This document shows, one piece after another, positions 8,479 to 15,982 of a stretch of 64,000 bases of DNA. Made by a program: the position numbers and the translations under genes. The DNA lies in the NCBI GenBank assembly GCA_049890215.1, contig JBMHBX010000067.1, positions 6,086-70,085 on the forward strand, read 5' to 3'. The notes under the pieces were generated by a model. It searched no databases and was not told the origin of the DNA. It was given only the letters and a program-made list of their open reading frames with translations. The first letter of the stretch is position 1. Every line of letters starts with the position of its first letter. This stretch comes from UBA685 sp049890215. Lineage in GTDB: Bacteria; Pseudomonadota; Alphaproteobacteria; Puniceispirillales; Puniceispirillaceae.

Positions 8479-9774
8479 ATGACAAATGTAGCGGTTATTG
8501 GCTCTCAATGGGGTGATGAAGGCAAGGGAAAAATTGTCGACTGGCTGTCTGAGCGTGCTGATCTTGTTGTCCGGTTTCAGGGCGGACATAATGCAGGACA
8601 TACATTGGTCATTGATGGTGTTGAATATAAATTGTCACTCTTGCCATCTGGTATTGTGCGCCCCGGTAAAATATCTGTGATTGGCAATGGGGTGGTTGTT
8701 GACCCCGCTGCTTTATTATCTGAAATGGCAACCTTGCGTGCTCAGGGGGCTGAGATCACCCCGCAAACTTTTGTGGTATCTGAATCAGTGACCTTAATTT
8801 TGCCAATTCATCAAATGGTCGATCATGCAAGAGAAGCCATAAGAGGCGCTGATAAAATTGGCACAACAGGCAGAGGTATCGGTCCTGCTTATGAAGATAA
8901 GGTGGCGCGGCGCGCTGTGCGTCTGGCTGATTTGTCTGACTCGCAAGCACTGATGGTCAAGTTACAGGCGCTAACAGATTTTCATAATATATTCCTGAAA
9001 GCCGCCGGCGTAGAAGAAGCAGATGCTGCCTCTATGCATGCAGATTTGATGAAAATGGCGGATGAATTGCTTAGCTATGCCGGGCGCAGCTGGCAGATAT
9101 TGGGAGACGCAAAAGCGGCAAGTAAGCGTATCTTATTTGAAGGTGCGCAAGGCATTATGCTTGATATCGACCATGGCACATATCCTTTTGTGACATCATC
9201 AAACACGGTTGCAGGTCAGGCCGCGACAGGGTCCGGTACTGGCCCGACCTCAGTTGGGTTCGTTCTTGGTATCACCAAAGCCTATACCACAAGAGTGGGT
9301 TCAGGGCCTTTCCCAACAGAAGATTTTGGCGCAGACGGTGACCGTATGGGTGAGCGTGGTCGCGAATTTGGAACTGTGACAGGGCGCAAACGCCGCTGTG
9401 GTTGGTTTGATGCTGTCATGGTACGACAGGCAGGCATGACCGCCGGTATCACGGGTATGGCATTAACAAAGCTTGATGTGCTTGACGGGTTTGAGACTTT
9501 GAAAATCTGTGTTGGCTATGATTTGAATGGCACAAGACTTGATTATTTCCCCGCAGACAGCGCCGCACAAGCAGCCGTCACACCAATTTATGAAGAAATG
9601 CCAGGGTGGTCAGAGACAACCTATGGTGCGCGGTCATGGGCAGAATTACCTGCCAATGCCATCAAATATATCAGGCGCCTTGAAGAGTTAACAGCTATGC
9701 CAGTATCATTGCTGTCAACAAGCCCTGAGCGTGATGATACGATTTTGGTGCGTGACCCGTTCGGAGATGCGTAA
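8479..9774 (+). CDS. purA: Adenylosuccinate synthetase
   Basis: Joins IMP and aspartate using GTP in AMP synthesis (cytoplasm). The product has 431 residues, the normal length. The GTP loop GDEGKGK is at residues 12-18, and the catalytic Asp13 and His41 fall at the same positions as in the E. coli enzyme. Further conserved blocks are GTTGRGIGPAYEDK, FEGAQG and VTGRKRRCGWFD. It is probably cotranscribed with hisZ and converges on rpoH with a 2-base gap, so no room remains for a terminator between them. Confidence 0.98.
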   Translation: MTNVAVIGSQWGDEGKGKIVDWLSERADLVVRFQGGHNAGHTLVIDGVEYKLSLLPSGIVRPGKISVIGNGVVVDPAALLSEMATLRAQGAEITPQTFVVSESVTLILPIHQMVDHAREAIRGADKIGTTGRGIGPAYEDKVARRAVRLADLSDSQALMVKLQALTDFHNIFLKAAGVEEADAASMHADLMKMADELLSYAGRSWQILGDAKAASKRILFEGAQGIMLDIDHGTYPFVTSSNTVAGQAATGSGTGPTSVGFVLGITKAYTTRVGSGPFPTEDFGADGDRMGERGREFGTVTGRKRRCGWFDAVMVRQAGMTAGITGMALTKLDVLDGFETLKICVGYDLNGTRLDYFPADSAAQAAVTPIYEEMPGWSETTYGARSWAELPANAIKYIRRLEELTAMPVSLLSTSPERDDTILVRDPFGDA

Positions 9775-9776
9775 GC

Positions 9777-10676
9777 CTAGCCGTCATAAGACAGAAGGTT
9801 CAATTCTTCAGCCTTGTCTCTGACAGCGCTTGCCAGCTTTTCAAAAGCGCGCACTTCGATTTGGCGCACACGTTCGCGGCTGACATTAAATTCATTTGCC
9901 AATTCTTCGAGGGTCAAAGGCGGCTCTGACAGGCGCCGTGCCTCAATAATGCGTTGCTCACGCTCATTCAGCTTAGACATCGCCTCAACCATCAGCGCTT
10001 TGCGTGCATCAAATTCCTCTGTTTCTGCAAAGGTAACTTCCTGATTTGGTGTGCTGTCTTCAAGCCAGTCCTGCCATTCTGTTGCCTGTTCGCCATCTTT
10101 GGCGATTGTGGTATTGAGCGAGTGATCATGGCCTGCCATACGCTGATCCATTGAAATCACATCTGCTTCGGACACATCAAGCGTTTGAGCGATTTCACTC
10201 ACTTGTTCAGGCTGTAAATGACCCTGATCGACATCCTGAATTTTATTTTTAAGGCGGCGTAGATTAAAAAACAGCTTTTTCTGGGCAGAGGTTGTGCCAA
10301 TTTTGACCAGTGACCAGCTGCGCAAAATATATTCCTGAATGGCAGCTTTAATCCACCACATAGCATAGGTCGCAAGCCGGAATCCTTTTTCAGGCTCAAA
10401 TTTTTTGACCGCATGCATCATGCCTAAATTGCCTTCTGAGATCAGATCAGATATTGGCAGCCCATAGCCGCGATAACCCATTGCAATTTTGGCCACAAGG
10501 CGCAAATGGCTTGTCACCAATTTGTGCGCTGCCTCAACATCACCGCGTTCTTTCCATGATTTGGCAAGACCATATTCTTCGTCCGCCTCAAGCATTGGAA
10601 ATTGTCTGATTTGTTCAAGATACCGCGATAAATTACCATCAGGGCTAATCGCGGGGATAACAGCGTTTTTTGACAT
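9777..10676 (-). CDS. rpoH: RNA polymerase sigma-32 factor (heat shock)
   Basis: Directs RNA polymerase to heat-shock promoters. The 299-residue product contains sigma region 2 (LISEGNLGMMHAVKKFEP), the RpoH-specific box QKKLFFNLRR (132-141), and a region 4 helix-turn-helix (EELANEFNVSRERVRQIE) at about 255-275 that contacts the -35 element. The RpoH box separates it from RpoD and RpoS. It lies downstream of rluD on the same strand. Its upstream region carries a CTTGCAA-N14-CCCCATAT promoter of the type RpoH itself reads, so autoregulation is likely. Confidence 0.97.
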   Translation of the reverse strand: MSKNAVIPAISPDGNLSRYLEQIRQFPMLEADEEYGLAKSWKERGDVEAAHKLVTSHLRLVAKIAMGYRGYGLPISDLISEGNLGMMHAVKKFEPEKGFRLATYAMWWIKAAIQEYILRSWSLVKIGTTSAQKKLFFNLRRLKNKIQDVDQGHLQPEQVSEIAQTLDVSEADVISMDQRMAGHDHSLNTTIAKDGEQATEWQDWLEDSTPNQEVTFAETEEFDARKALMVEAMSKLNEREQRIIEARRLSEPPLTLEELANEFNVSRERVRQIEVRAFEKLASAVRDKAEELNLLSYDG

Positions 10677-10757
10677 GCGTTTCTCATCCCTTTATCATTG
10701 CCACAAATAATAATACCATGACTGACCGTGCAATTCAGCCATTGCCTCTATCATACT

Positions 10758-10786
10758 ATATGGGGATGGCATCTGTCCTTTGCAAG
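10758..10786 (-). promoter_or_regulatory. Sigma-32-type promoter of rpoH
   Basis: On the minus strand a -35 CTTGCAA (10780-10786) is followed after 14 bases by a -10 CCCCATAT (10758-10765). This closely fits the sigma-32 consensus CTTGAAA / CCCCATNT. The start would be near 10750, leaving a leader of about 75 bases. A possible housekeeping promoter lies inside that leader, TTGCAC (10728-10733) followed by overlapping TATTAT boxes, so basal and heat-induced starts may coexist. Confidence 0.75.
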
Positions 10787-10796
10787 AGGCCTGCGC

Positions 10797-11798
10797 CTAG
10801 ACAGCCTTTGCGCGTCTTTTTATACCTTGTTCAATTTGTGAAATCAGCCCGGTCATATCGGCAGGTAGAGGGCTGTCAAAGTGCATTTGTTGTTTTGTGA
10901 TGGGGTGTTCAAACCCTAAATGCGCTGCGTGAAGTGCCTGACGGGCAAAGCCGCGAAGACCGGCAAGAACATCACGGGCAATCTGATCTGGCATTTGGGC
11001 AGAACGCAAGGGGTGTCCATAGACACCATCACCGATAATGCCATATCCCATGGCTGATAAATGCACTCTGATTTGGTGCGTGCGACCTGTTTCAAGAGCG
11101 CATTCAAGAAGCGCCGCAAAAGGTGGCAGGTCACGCAATGTCTGATAATGGGTGATGGCCTCTTTTCCTGTGTCTGTCACCGTCATCTTTTTACGATCAT
11201 AGCGTGATCGCCCGATTGGTTGGTCAATCGTATCAATTCTGTTTGGTGGCAGGCCCCACACAAGCGCATGATAGCGGCGGTCAAGCGCATGTTTGGCAAA
11301 CATTTTCGATAATTTAATATGCGCCTTTTCACTTTTGGCCGCCATCATCACGCCAGATGTATCTTTATCAAGGCGGTGAACAATACCAGGGCGCGCCACC
11401 CCGCCAATCCCGGACAGGCTGTCGCCGCAATGATGCAAAAGCGCATTTACAAGTGTGCCTTCATAAGCGCCGGGGGCCGGATGGACCACCATGCCTGCCG
11501 GTTTTTCAAGGACAATCAGATGGTCATCTTCGAAATAAATATCAAGAGGGATATTTTCAGGCTGAGGTGTGGCATCCTGAACAGGCGGCAGCGTGACTTC
11601 ATAACAAGCCCCTGATTTGACGCTTGCTGAGGGATCAGTTAATTTGACGCCATCACATGTCAGACTGCCATCTTGTATCAAGGCTTTGAGGCGTGTGCGT
11701 GATAACTCAACTTCGCTTGCTGTGGCAAGAAAACGGTCAAGCCTTTTGCCATTATCTTCTGGCGTGGCGATAATTTGAATAGGGTCTGATTGGTCCAT
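10797..11798 (-). CDS. rluD: Large-subunit rRNA pseudouridine synthase, RluD family
   Basis: Isomerises uridines in 23S rRNA. The 333-residue product has an N-terminal S4-like RNA-binding domain (about residues 17-65) and the RluA-family catalytic motif HRLDKDTSG with catalytic Asp144. Later LALETGRTHQIRVHL-type residues (ECALETGRTHQIRVH) mark the family. RluD is the likeliest member by architecture, but RluC-type specificity cannot be excluded from sequence alone. Its start codon shares two bases with the start of the divergent small membrane protein gene. Confidence 0.9.
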   Translation of the reverse strand: MDQSDPIQIIATPEDNGKRLDRFLATASEVELSRTRLKALIQDGSLTCDGVKLTDPSASVKSGACYEVTLPPVQDATPQPENIPLDIYFEDDHLIVLEKPAGMVVHPAPGAYEGTLVNALLHHCGDSLSGIGGVARPGIVHRLDKDTSGVMMAAKSEKAHIKLSKMFAKHALDRRYHALVWGLPPNRIDTIDQPIGRSRYDRKKMTVTDTGKEAITHYQTLRDLPPFAALLECALETGRTHQIRVHLSAMGYGIIGDGVYGHPLRSAQMPDQIARDVLAGLRGFARQALHAAHLGFEHPITKQQMHFDSPLPADMTGLISQIEQGIKRRAKAV

Positions 11799-12162
11799 GG
11801 AATCAAGTAATAAAGATAAATCCTCACAAATAGAAGCGCAAAAGCAAGAAGAGCATAACGCTGAAGGCCCCTTTACCGCCGGTCAGATGCGTGCACTCAA
11901 GATGGCGACTGCCATTATGGGGGTCATGATTGTGATTTGCGTGATCCTGCTTGGGATTGGTTTATCACGTCAGGCAAATAAAATAGCCTCCAGTGATGAA
12001 GCACCTGTTATCATGCTTGATAAACAAACACAGATAAAAGCGATCAGCGCAGATGGCAATTCTGGCATCTGGCTTTATACCATCACAGACGGGGTTGAGG
12101 CGATCACCTATTATAAATCATCTGGCAAGGCAGCCGGTGGTTTTGATATTCAGCGACATTAG
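11797..12162 (+). CDS. Small single-pass membrane protein, DUF6476-like
   Basis: Conserved hypothetical of 121 residues. It has a charged N-terminus with many Lys, Glu and Gln, one strongly hydrophobic segment (about residues 33-56), and a C-terminal soluble part of about 60 residues. The layout and the position divergent to rluD resemble the alphaproteobacterial DUF6476 family, recalled and not searched. The ATG overlaps the rluD start codon as CATG. The stop overlaps the stop of the converging gene at 12159. No function is known. Confidence 0.7.
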   Translation: MESSNKDKSSQIEAQKQEEHNAEGPFTAGQMRALKMATAIMGVMIVICVILLGIGLSRQANKIASSDEAPVIMLDKQTQIKAISADGNSGIWLYTITDGVEAITYYKSSGKAAGGFDIQRH

Positions 12163-12500
12163 CCTGACATCATCTGCAAAGCGCTAAGCGTAAAAGCCTC
12201 AAGTGATAATTGTGCGATCCCTTCGATCTCATAGCCAATGATTGTCGGCAAGCCATAAAAACGGATAAGCAAAAGCCAAAAGCCAACATAAAGAGGTTTT
12301 ACTCTGTTGATAATCAGGCGATGGGTTAAAAATCCAAATATCTTAATCAAAGGGTCGGTGGCTTTGTTCAATTGGCGCACACCGATGATTTGGCTGTTTT
12401 CTGGCAGAAATATGCCATAGATAAAGCGCCATATCACAGCCCATTGCACAAGGCCGACTGCCATATCAATCATCACTATCCAAAGGGCTTCGTCTAACAT
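12159..12500 (-). CDS. Hypothetical multi-pass membrane protein, YggT-like
   Basis: 113 residues with two or three hydrophobic segments (roughly residues 5-27 and 62-95). The middle contains NKATDPLIKIFGFLTHRLI, which recalls the pattern of YggT-family proteins, where a Pro-rich amphipathic segment sits between helices. The start at ATG 12500 has an AGGA ribosome-binding site 11 bases upstream; an in-frame TTG at 12518 would add six residues. The stop overlaps that of the converging gene. The family assignment is tentative. Confidence 0.55.
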   Translation of the reverse strand: MLDEALWIVMIDMAVGLVQWAVIWRFIYGIFLPENSQIIGVRQLNKATDPLIKIFGFLTHRLIINRVKPLYVGFWLLLIRFYGLPTIIGYEIEGIAQLSLEAFTLSALQMMSG

Positions 12501-12563
12501 GTCCTGTTTTATCCTCAAGCATGTCTTGTTGTGTCATTTTGCTTCAAACATAGCAAATCGCGC

Positions 12564-12601
12564 TAGATAGGCTAGTTATTTTATCAGAAATCGCCTATCT
12601 A
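12564..12601. promoter_or_regulatory. 9-bp perfect inverted repeat upstream of ettA
   Basis: TAGATAGGC (12564-12572) and GCCTATCTA (12593-12601) are perfect inverted repeats separated by 20 bases, 69 bases before the ettA start. The element could be an operator for a dimeric regulator or a leader hairpin. No T-run follows. No regulator is encoded next to it. Confidence 0.45.
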
Positions 12602-12669
12602 TAGGGGGCAATTATTGGTGGGGCGAAAAAGCTCACAATAACGGCGCGTTTGTGCAAAAGGAGAGAGCC

Positions 12670-14349
12670 ATGGTCAGTTCGCAATATGTTTATTCAATGT
12701 ATAAGCTCGGCAAAACCTATCCGGGTGGCAAGGAAGTGTTGCGGGATATCAGCCTGTCATTTTTGCCGGGCGCAAAAATAGGTGTGCTTGGCCTTAATGG
12801 TGCTGGTAAATCGACTTTGCTAAAAATCATGGCAGGGATTGAGACCGATTTTACAGGTGAAGCGCAAGCAGCAGACGGTCTGAATGTCGGCTATCTTGCA
12901 CAGGAGCCTGAATTAGATCCATCAATGGATGTGCAGGGCAATGTGATGTCCGGTATGGGCGAGGCCAAAGAGCTTGTTGACAGATTTAACGCTGTCTCTG
13001 CCCGCTTTGCTGAAGAGCTTAGCGATGATGAAATGAATGAGGTTATTGCAGAACAGGCTGATTTGCAGGAAAAAATCGATGCAATGGATGCCTGGGATCT
13101 TGAACGCAAAGCGGAAATTGCGATGGATGCCTTGCGTGTGCCTGATGGCGCGGCTGATGTCACAAAATTATCAGGTGGTGAGCGCCGCCGCGTGGCTTTA
13201 TGCCGCTTGTTATTATCTGCACCAGATATGTTGCTGCTTGATGAGCCAACAAACCATCTGGATGCCGAATCAGTGGCATGGTTACAGCGGTTTTTACATG
13301 ATTTCCCCGGTACAGTGGTCACCATCACACACGATCGTTATTTTCTGGATGAAGTCGCAGGCTGGATTCTGGAGCTTGATAGAGGCGCCGGCATTCCTTA
13401 TGAGGGCAATTATTCCGGTTGGCTTGAGCAAAAACAAAAGCGCCTTGAGCAAGAAGGGCGGTCTGAGGATGCGCGTGTTAAATCATTATCACGCGAACTT
13501 GACTGGGTGCGCTCTGCGCCAAAGGCACGACAAGCTAAATCAAAAGCGCGTATCGCTGCTTATGAAAAGCTGTTGGAAGAAGGCCAATCAGCAAAGATTG
13601 AAACTGCCAAGATTGTTATCCCTGCCGGCCCGCGCCTTGGAGATAAGGTGTTGGAAGCAGATAATCTGGTCAAAGGATTTGGTGAGCGTTTGTTAATTGA
13701 TGAGGCTAGTTTCCGTTTGCCTCCGGGTGGTATTGTCGGTGTTATTGGCCCGAACGGCGCAGGTAAGACAACTTTGTTCCGGATGCTAACCGGTATAGAA
13801 GAGGCAGATTCCGGGGCGCTGACAGTCGGTGATACTGTCAAGCTTGGCTATGTTGACCAGTCACGTGACGCGCTTGATGATGACAAGACTGTTTGGGAAG
13901 TTATCTCAGACGGGCTTGATGAGCTGGAGCTTGGCAAACGCACAGTGCCTTCAAGAGCCTATGTCTCTAATTTTAATTTCAAGGGCGCTGATCAGCAGAA
14001 AAAAGTAGGTCAGCTATCTGGTGGTGAACGCAACCGTGTTCATCTGGCGCGTATGCTGAAAAGCGGTGCAAATCTGCTGCTGCTCGATGAGCCGACTAAT
14101 GATTTGGATGTAGATACATTGCGCGCTTTGGAAGAAGCATTATTGGAATTTGCAGGTTGCGCCGTTGTGATTTCACACGACAGATGGTTCCTTGATCGTA
14201 TTGCCACTCATATTCTTGCCTTTGAAGGTGACAGCCATGTTGAATGGTTTGAAGGCAATTATGAGGCTTATGAAGCTGACAAAAAGCGCCGTCTTGGCGC
14301 TGATGCTGACAGACCAACACGCATTAAATATAAGCCTATCGCACGATAG
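12670..14349 (+). CDS. ettA: ABC-F ATPase EttA (translational throttle)
   Basis: Ribosome-associated ATPase that gates entry into the elongation cycle according to energy charge. The 559-residue product has two ABC domains without membrane segments: Walker A GLNGAGKS and GPNGAGKT, signature LSGGE in each, and an arm insertion in the first domain. The C-terminus ends in the IKYKPIAR-type tail of EttA. The ATG at 12670 has GGAGAG 5-10 bases upstream and begins with the EttA-type segment SQYVYSMYKLGKTYP. The gene stands alone and faces mlaC across a shared hairpin. Confidence 0.95.
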   Translation: MVSSQYVYSMYKLGKTYPGGKEVLRDISLSFLPGAKIGVLGLNGAGKSTLLKIMAGIETDFTGEAQAADGLNVGYLAQEPELDPSMDVQGNVMSGMGEAKELVDRFNAVSARFAEELSDDEMNEVIAEQADLQEKIDAMDAWDLERKAEIAMDALRVPDGAADVTKLSGGERRRVALCRLLLSAPDMLLLDEPTNHLDAESVAWLQRFLHDFPGTVVTITHDRYFLDEVAGWILELDRGAGIPYEGNYSGWLEQKQKRLEQEGRSEDARVKSLSRELDWVRSAPKARQAKSKARIAAYEKLLEEGQSAKIETAKIVIPAGPRLGDKVLEADNLVKGFGERLLIDEASFRLPPGGIVGVIGPNGAGKTTLFRMLTGIEEADSGALTVGDTVKLGYVDQSRDALDDDKTVWEVISDGLDELELGKRTVPSRAYVSNFNFKGADQQKKVGQLSGGERNRVHLARMLKSGANLLLLDEPTNDLDVDTLRALEEALLEFAGCAVVISHDRWFLDRIATHILAFEGDSHVEWFEGNYEAYEADKKRRLGADADRPTRIKYKPIAR

Positions 14350-14376
14350 ACAGGCCTGATTTATTTATAAAAACCG

Positions 14377-14404
14377 GCAGATGAGAGGATTATATCTCAT
14401 CTGC
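14377..14404. terminator. Bidirectional hairpin between ettA and mlaC
   Basis: GCAGATGAGA (14377-14386) and TCTCATCTGC (14395-14404) form a perfect 10-bp stem with an 8-base loop. The plus-strand transcript continues TGTTTT and the minus-strand one CGGTTTTT, so it can serve both converging genes. One arm lies inside the last codons of mlaC and the mlaC stop lies in the loop. Confidence 0.7.
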
Positions 14405-15013
14405 TGTTTTGCGAAGCACATCAATCAGAGCTGAGAATTTACCGCTATTTTTGCGAATAATCGCAGCATTTTCCTGCTGTTGGGTAATCAGCATTGAGAT
14501 ATTTTCAATTTCCACATCAATGATCAAAGCAGCTTTTCCTTCAACTGTGCTAACGCGCCAACTGACAACAGCATCTGCCTGCGCGCCTGTGGGATCTTTC
14601 ATAATACCTGTGACAAGGACAAGTTTTTTGCCTTTCGACACCGCGTCCGTAACAGTGTAATTCAGGCCTTTCAGCTGATCAAATTGCCGGGCAGCAAGAC
14701 CTGTCAGAACATTGCGAAACAAAATCATATACTCCGCTTGTTCTTCTTTGGTCGCTTTTTTCCAATAGCGTCCTGCTGAAAAACGGGTGATACCATCAAA
14801 ATCAAAATAGGTATCAAGAAGCTTGTTCACTTCTGTAATGCGTGCCTCTTCTGTATCATAGTTTGCTTCGACTGCTGTTTTGACCGCCATAGCCATTTGC
14901 GAGACAAGCTCACGCGCCTCATCAATACGTTGATCAGCCTTGGCAGGGGCCATTAGCATAAACGCGCCTAATAAGGCAATCGCAAGTGCGCGCGCACCTA
15001 AATTCATCATCAT
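14390..15013 (-). CDS. mlaC: MlaC-type periplasmic phospholipid carrier
   Basis: Carries phospholipids across the periplasm between the MlaA complex and the inner-membrane MlaFEDB transporter, helping keep outer-membrane lipid asymmetry. The 207-residue product starts with a signal peptide (cleavage likely after AKA, near residue 26). The body matches the MlaC/Ttg2D fold pattern: a repeated VNKLLDTYFDFDGITRFSAG segment, YWKKATKEEQAEY and the C-terminal VDVLRKTADEI-like stretch. Its start directly abuts the mlaA stop, so the two form a unit. mlaFED and mlaB are not in the window. Confidence 0.92.
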   Translation of the reverse strand: MMMNLGARALAIALLGAFMLMAPAKADQRIDEARELVSQMAMAVKTAVEANYDTEEARITEVNKLLDTYFDFDGITRFSAGRYWKKATKEEQAEYMILFRNVLTGLAARQFDQLKGLNYTVTDAVSKGKKLVLVTGIMKDPTGAQADAVVSWRVSTVEGKAALIIDVEIENISMLITQQQENAAIIRKNSGKFSALIDVLRKTADEI

Positions 15014-15778
15014 TTAATCTCCAAAAAATGAGTCAAAAGCATCATCATTATCACTTTCAACAATCTGGCCGGGCAGCCTGTCTTCTAACAGACCAGTGCG
15101 TTTTTGATAATAGACAGACCGCGCTCTGGCATAAGGATCAAGGCTGTTATATTTTACCTCATTGATAGCTTCAAAGTCTTCTGCTCTGGCTGACACGGCA
15201 GCAACAGGCAATTGCGCAGACTGGACAGTTTGTCCTACCTCACCTGCCTGCAGGGCTGATAAGGGGTTCATCACAAAATCGACCACGCGCCCTGTCAGAG
15301 AGCGTGTCGTGTGGCCACCAAGTAAGGGGACTTCAATATAGGATCCTTCAGGCACATTGGCTGCGGCTAATGTTTGTCCAAAATCTTCTTTGGTTGGTTG
15401 TTCATCATCAGCTGTTAAATCGGCAAAGCCAAGGGTCAGCGCATTGACGGCAAAATGAAGCACAGCCAAAGTCGCATTCTCAAACTTGCCTTGCAAGGTT
15501 GAGTTGACCGCGGTTGAAGGCAAAGAGACCCAATTGACATGGTTGCTGACCGCTTTTTGCACTCCGTTCGGCGCAACATTACGATAGCCATCTGCCACAG
15601 GCTCCAGAACATAGGTATCTGCTGCCAAATTAAAGGCAAAAACCTGCCTGTTTGTCTCTTCATAAGGGTCACGTATATCAGAGCGCTGATCTTCTGGCAG
15701 GCTGGCACAGCCGGCCACAAATGAGGCAATAAGCATTATCTTACAAAAGGCGCGAATATTCGAAGCATAATGAGGCAC
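15014..15778 (-). CDS. mlaA: MlaA/VacJ-family outer-membrane lipoprotein
   Basis: Outer-membrane lipoprotein that removes misplaced phospholipids and passes them to MlaC. The 254-residue product has a lipoprotein signal with lipobox VAGC (Cys24). The VacJ core is visible: RDPYEETNRQVFAFN near residue 35, a hydrophobic LAVLHFAVNALTLGFADL region, and GGHTTRSLTGRVVDFVMNP. The C-terminal third is poorly conserved and acidic. The 204 bases upstream separate it from the divergent helicase gene and should hold both promoters; no clear box was found there. Confidence 0.93.
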   Translation of the reverse strand: MPHYASNIRAFCKIMLIASFVAGCASLPEDQRSDIRDPYEETNRQVFAFNLAADTYVLEPVADGYRNVAPNGVQKAVSNHVNWVSLPSTAVNSTLQGKFENATLAVLHFAVNALTLGFADLTADDEQPTKEDFGQTLAAANVPEGSYIEVPLLGGHTTRSLTGRVVDFVMNPLSALQAGEVGQTVQSAQLPVAAVSARAEDFEAINEVKYNSLDPYARARSVYYQKRTGLLEDRLPGQIVESDNDDAFDSFFGD

Positions 15779-15982
15779 AATGACACCTTTATCACAGTCA
15801 CATAACGATGAGCTTATATGTAAAATAGCTTTGTTGTCTTGTTTTGTCTACGATACCATAGTGACGAAATGATGGCGGTGGTTATTTGCATGCGCAAAAT
15901 GCTTCATTAATGACAGTGTTCCCTTTTTTATTTTCATGATTTGTTCTATCTTATCAATTAAGATTTCATTTTTTTACAAGGT

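Noticed and set aside
15779..15982. SOS box in the gap before the uvrD-type helicase
   Set aside because: GTTC occurs twice but not with a 7-base spacer.
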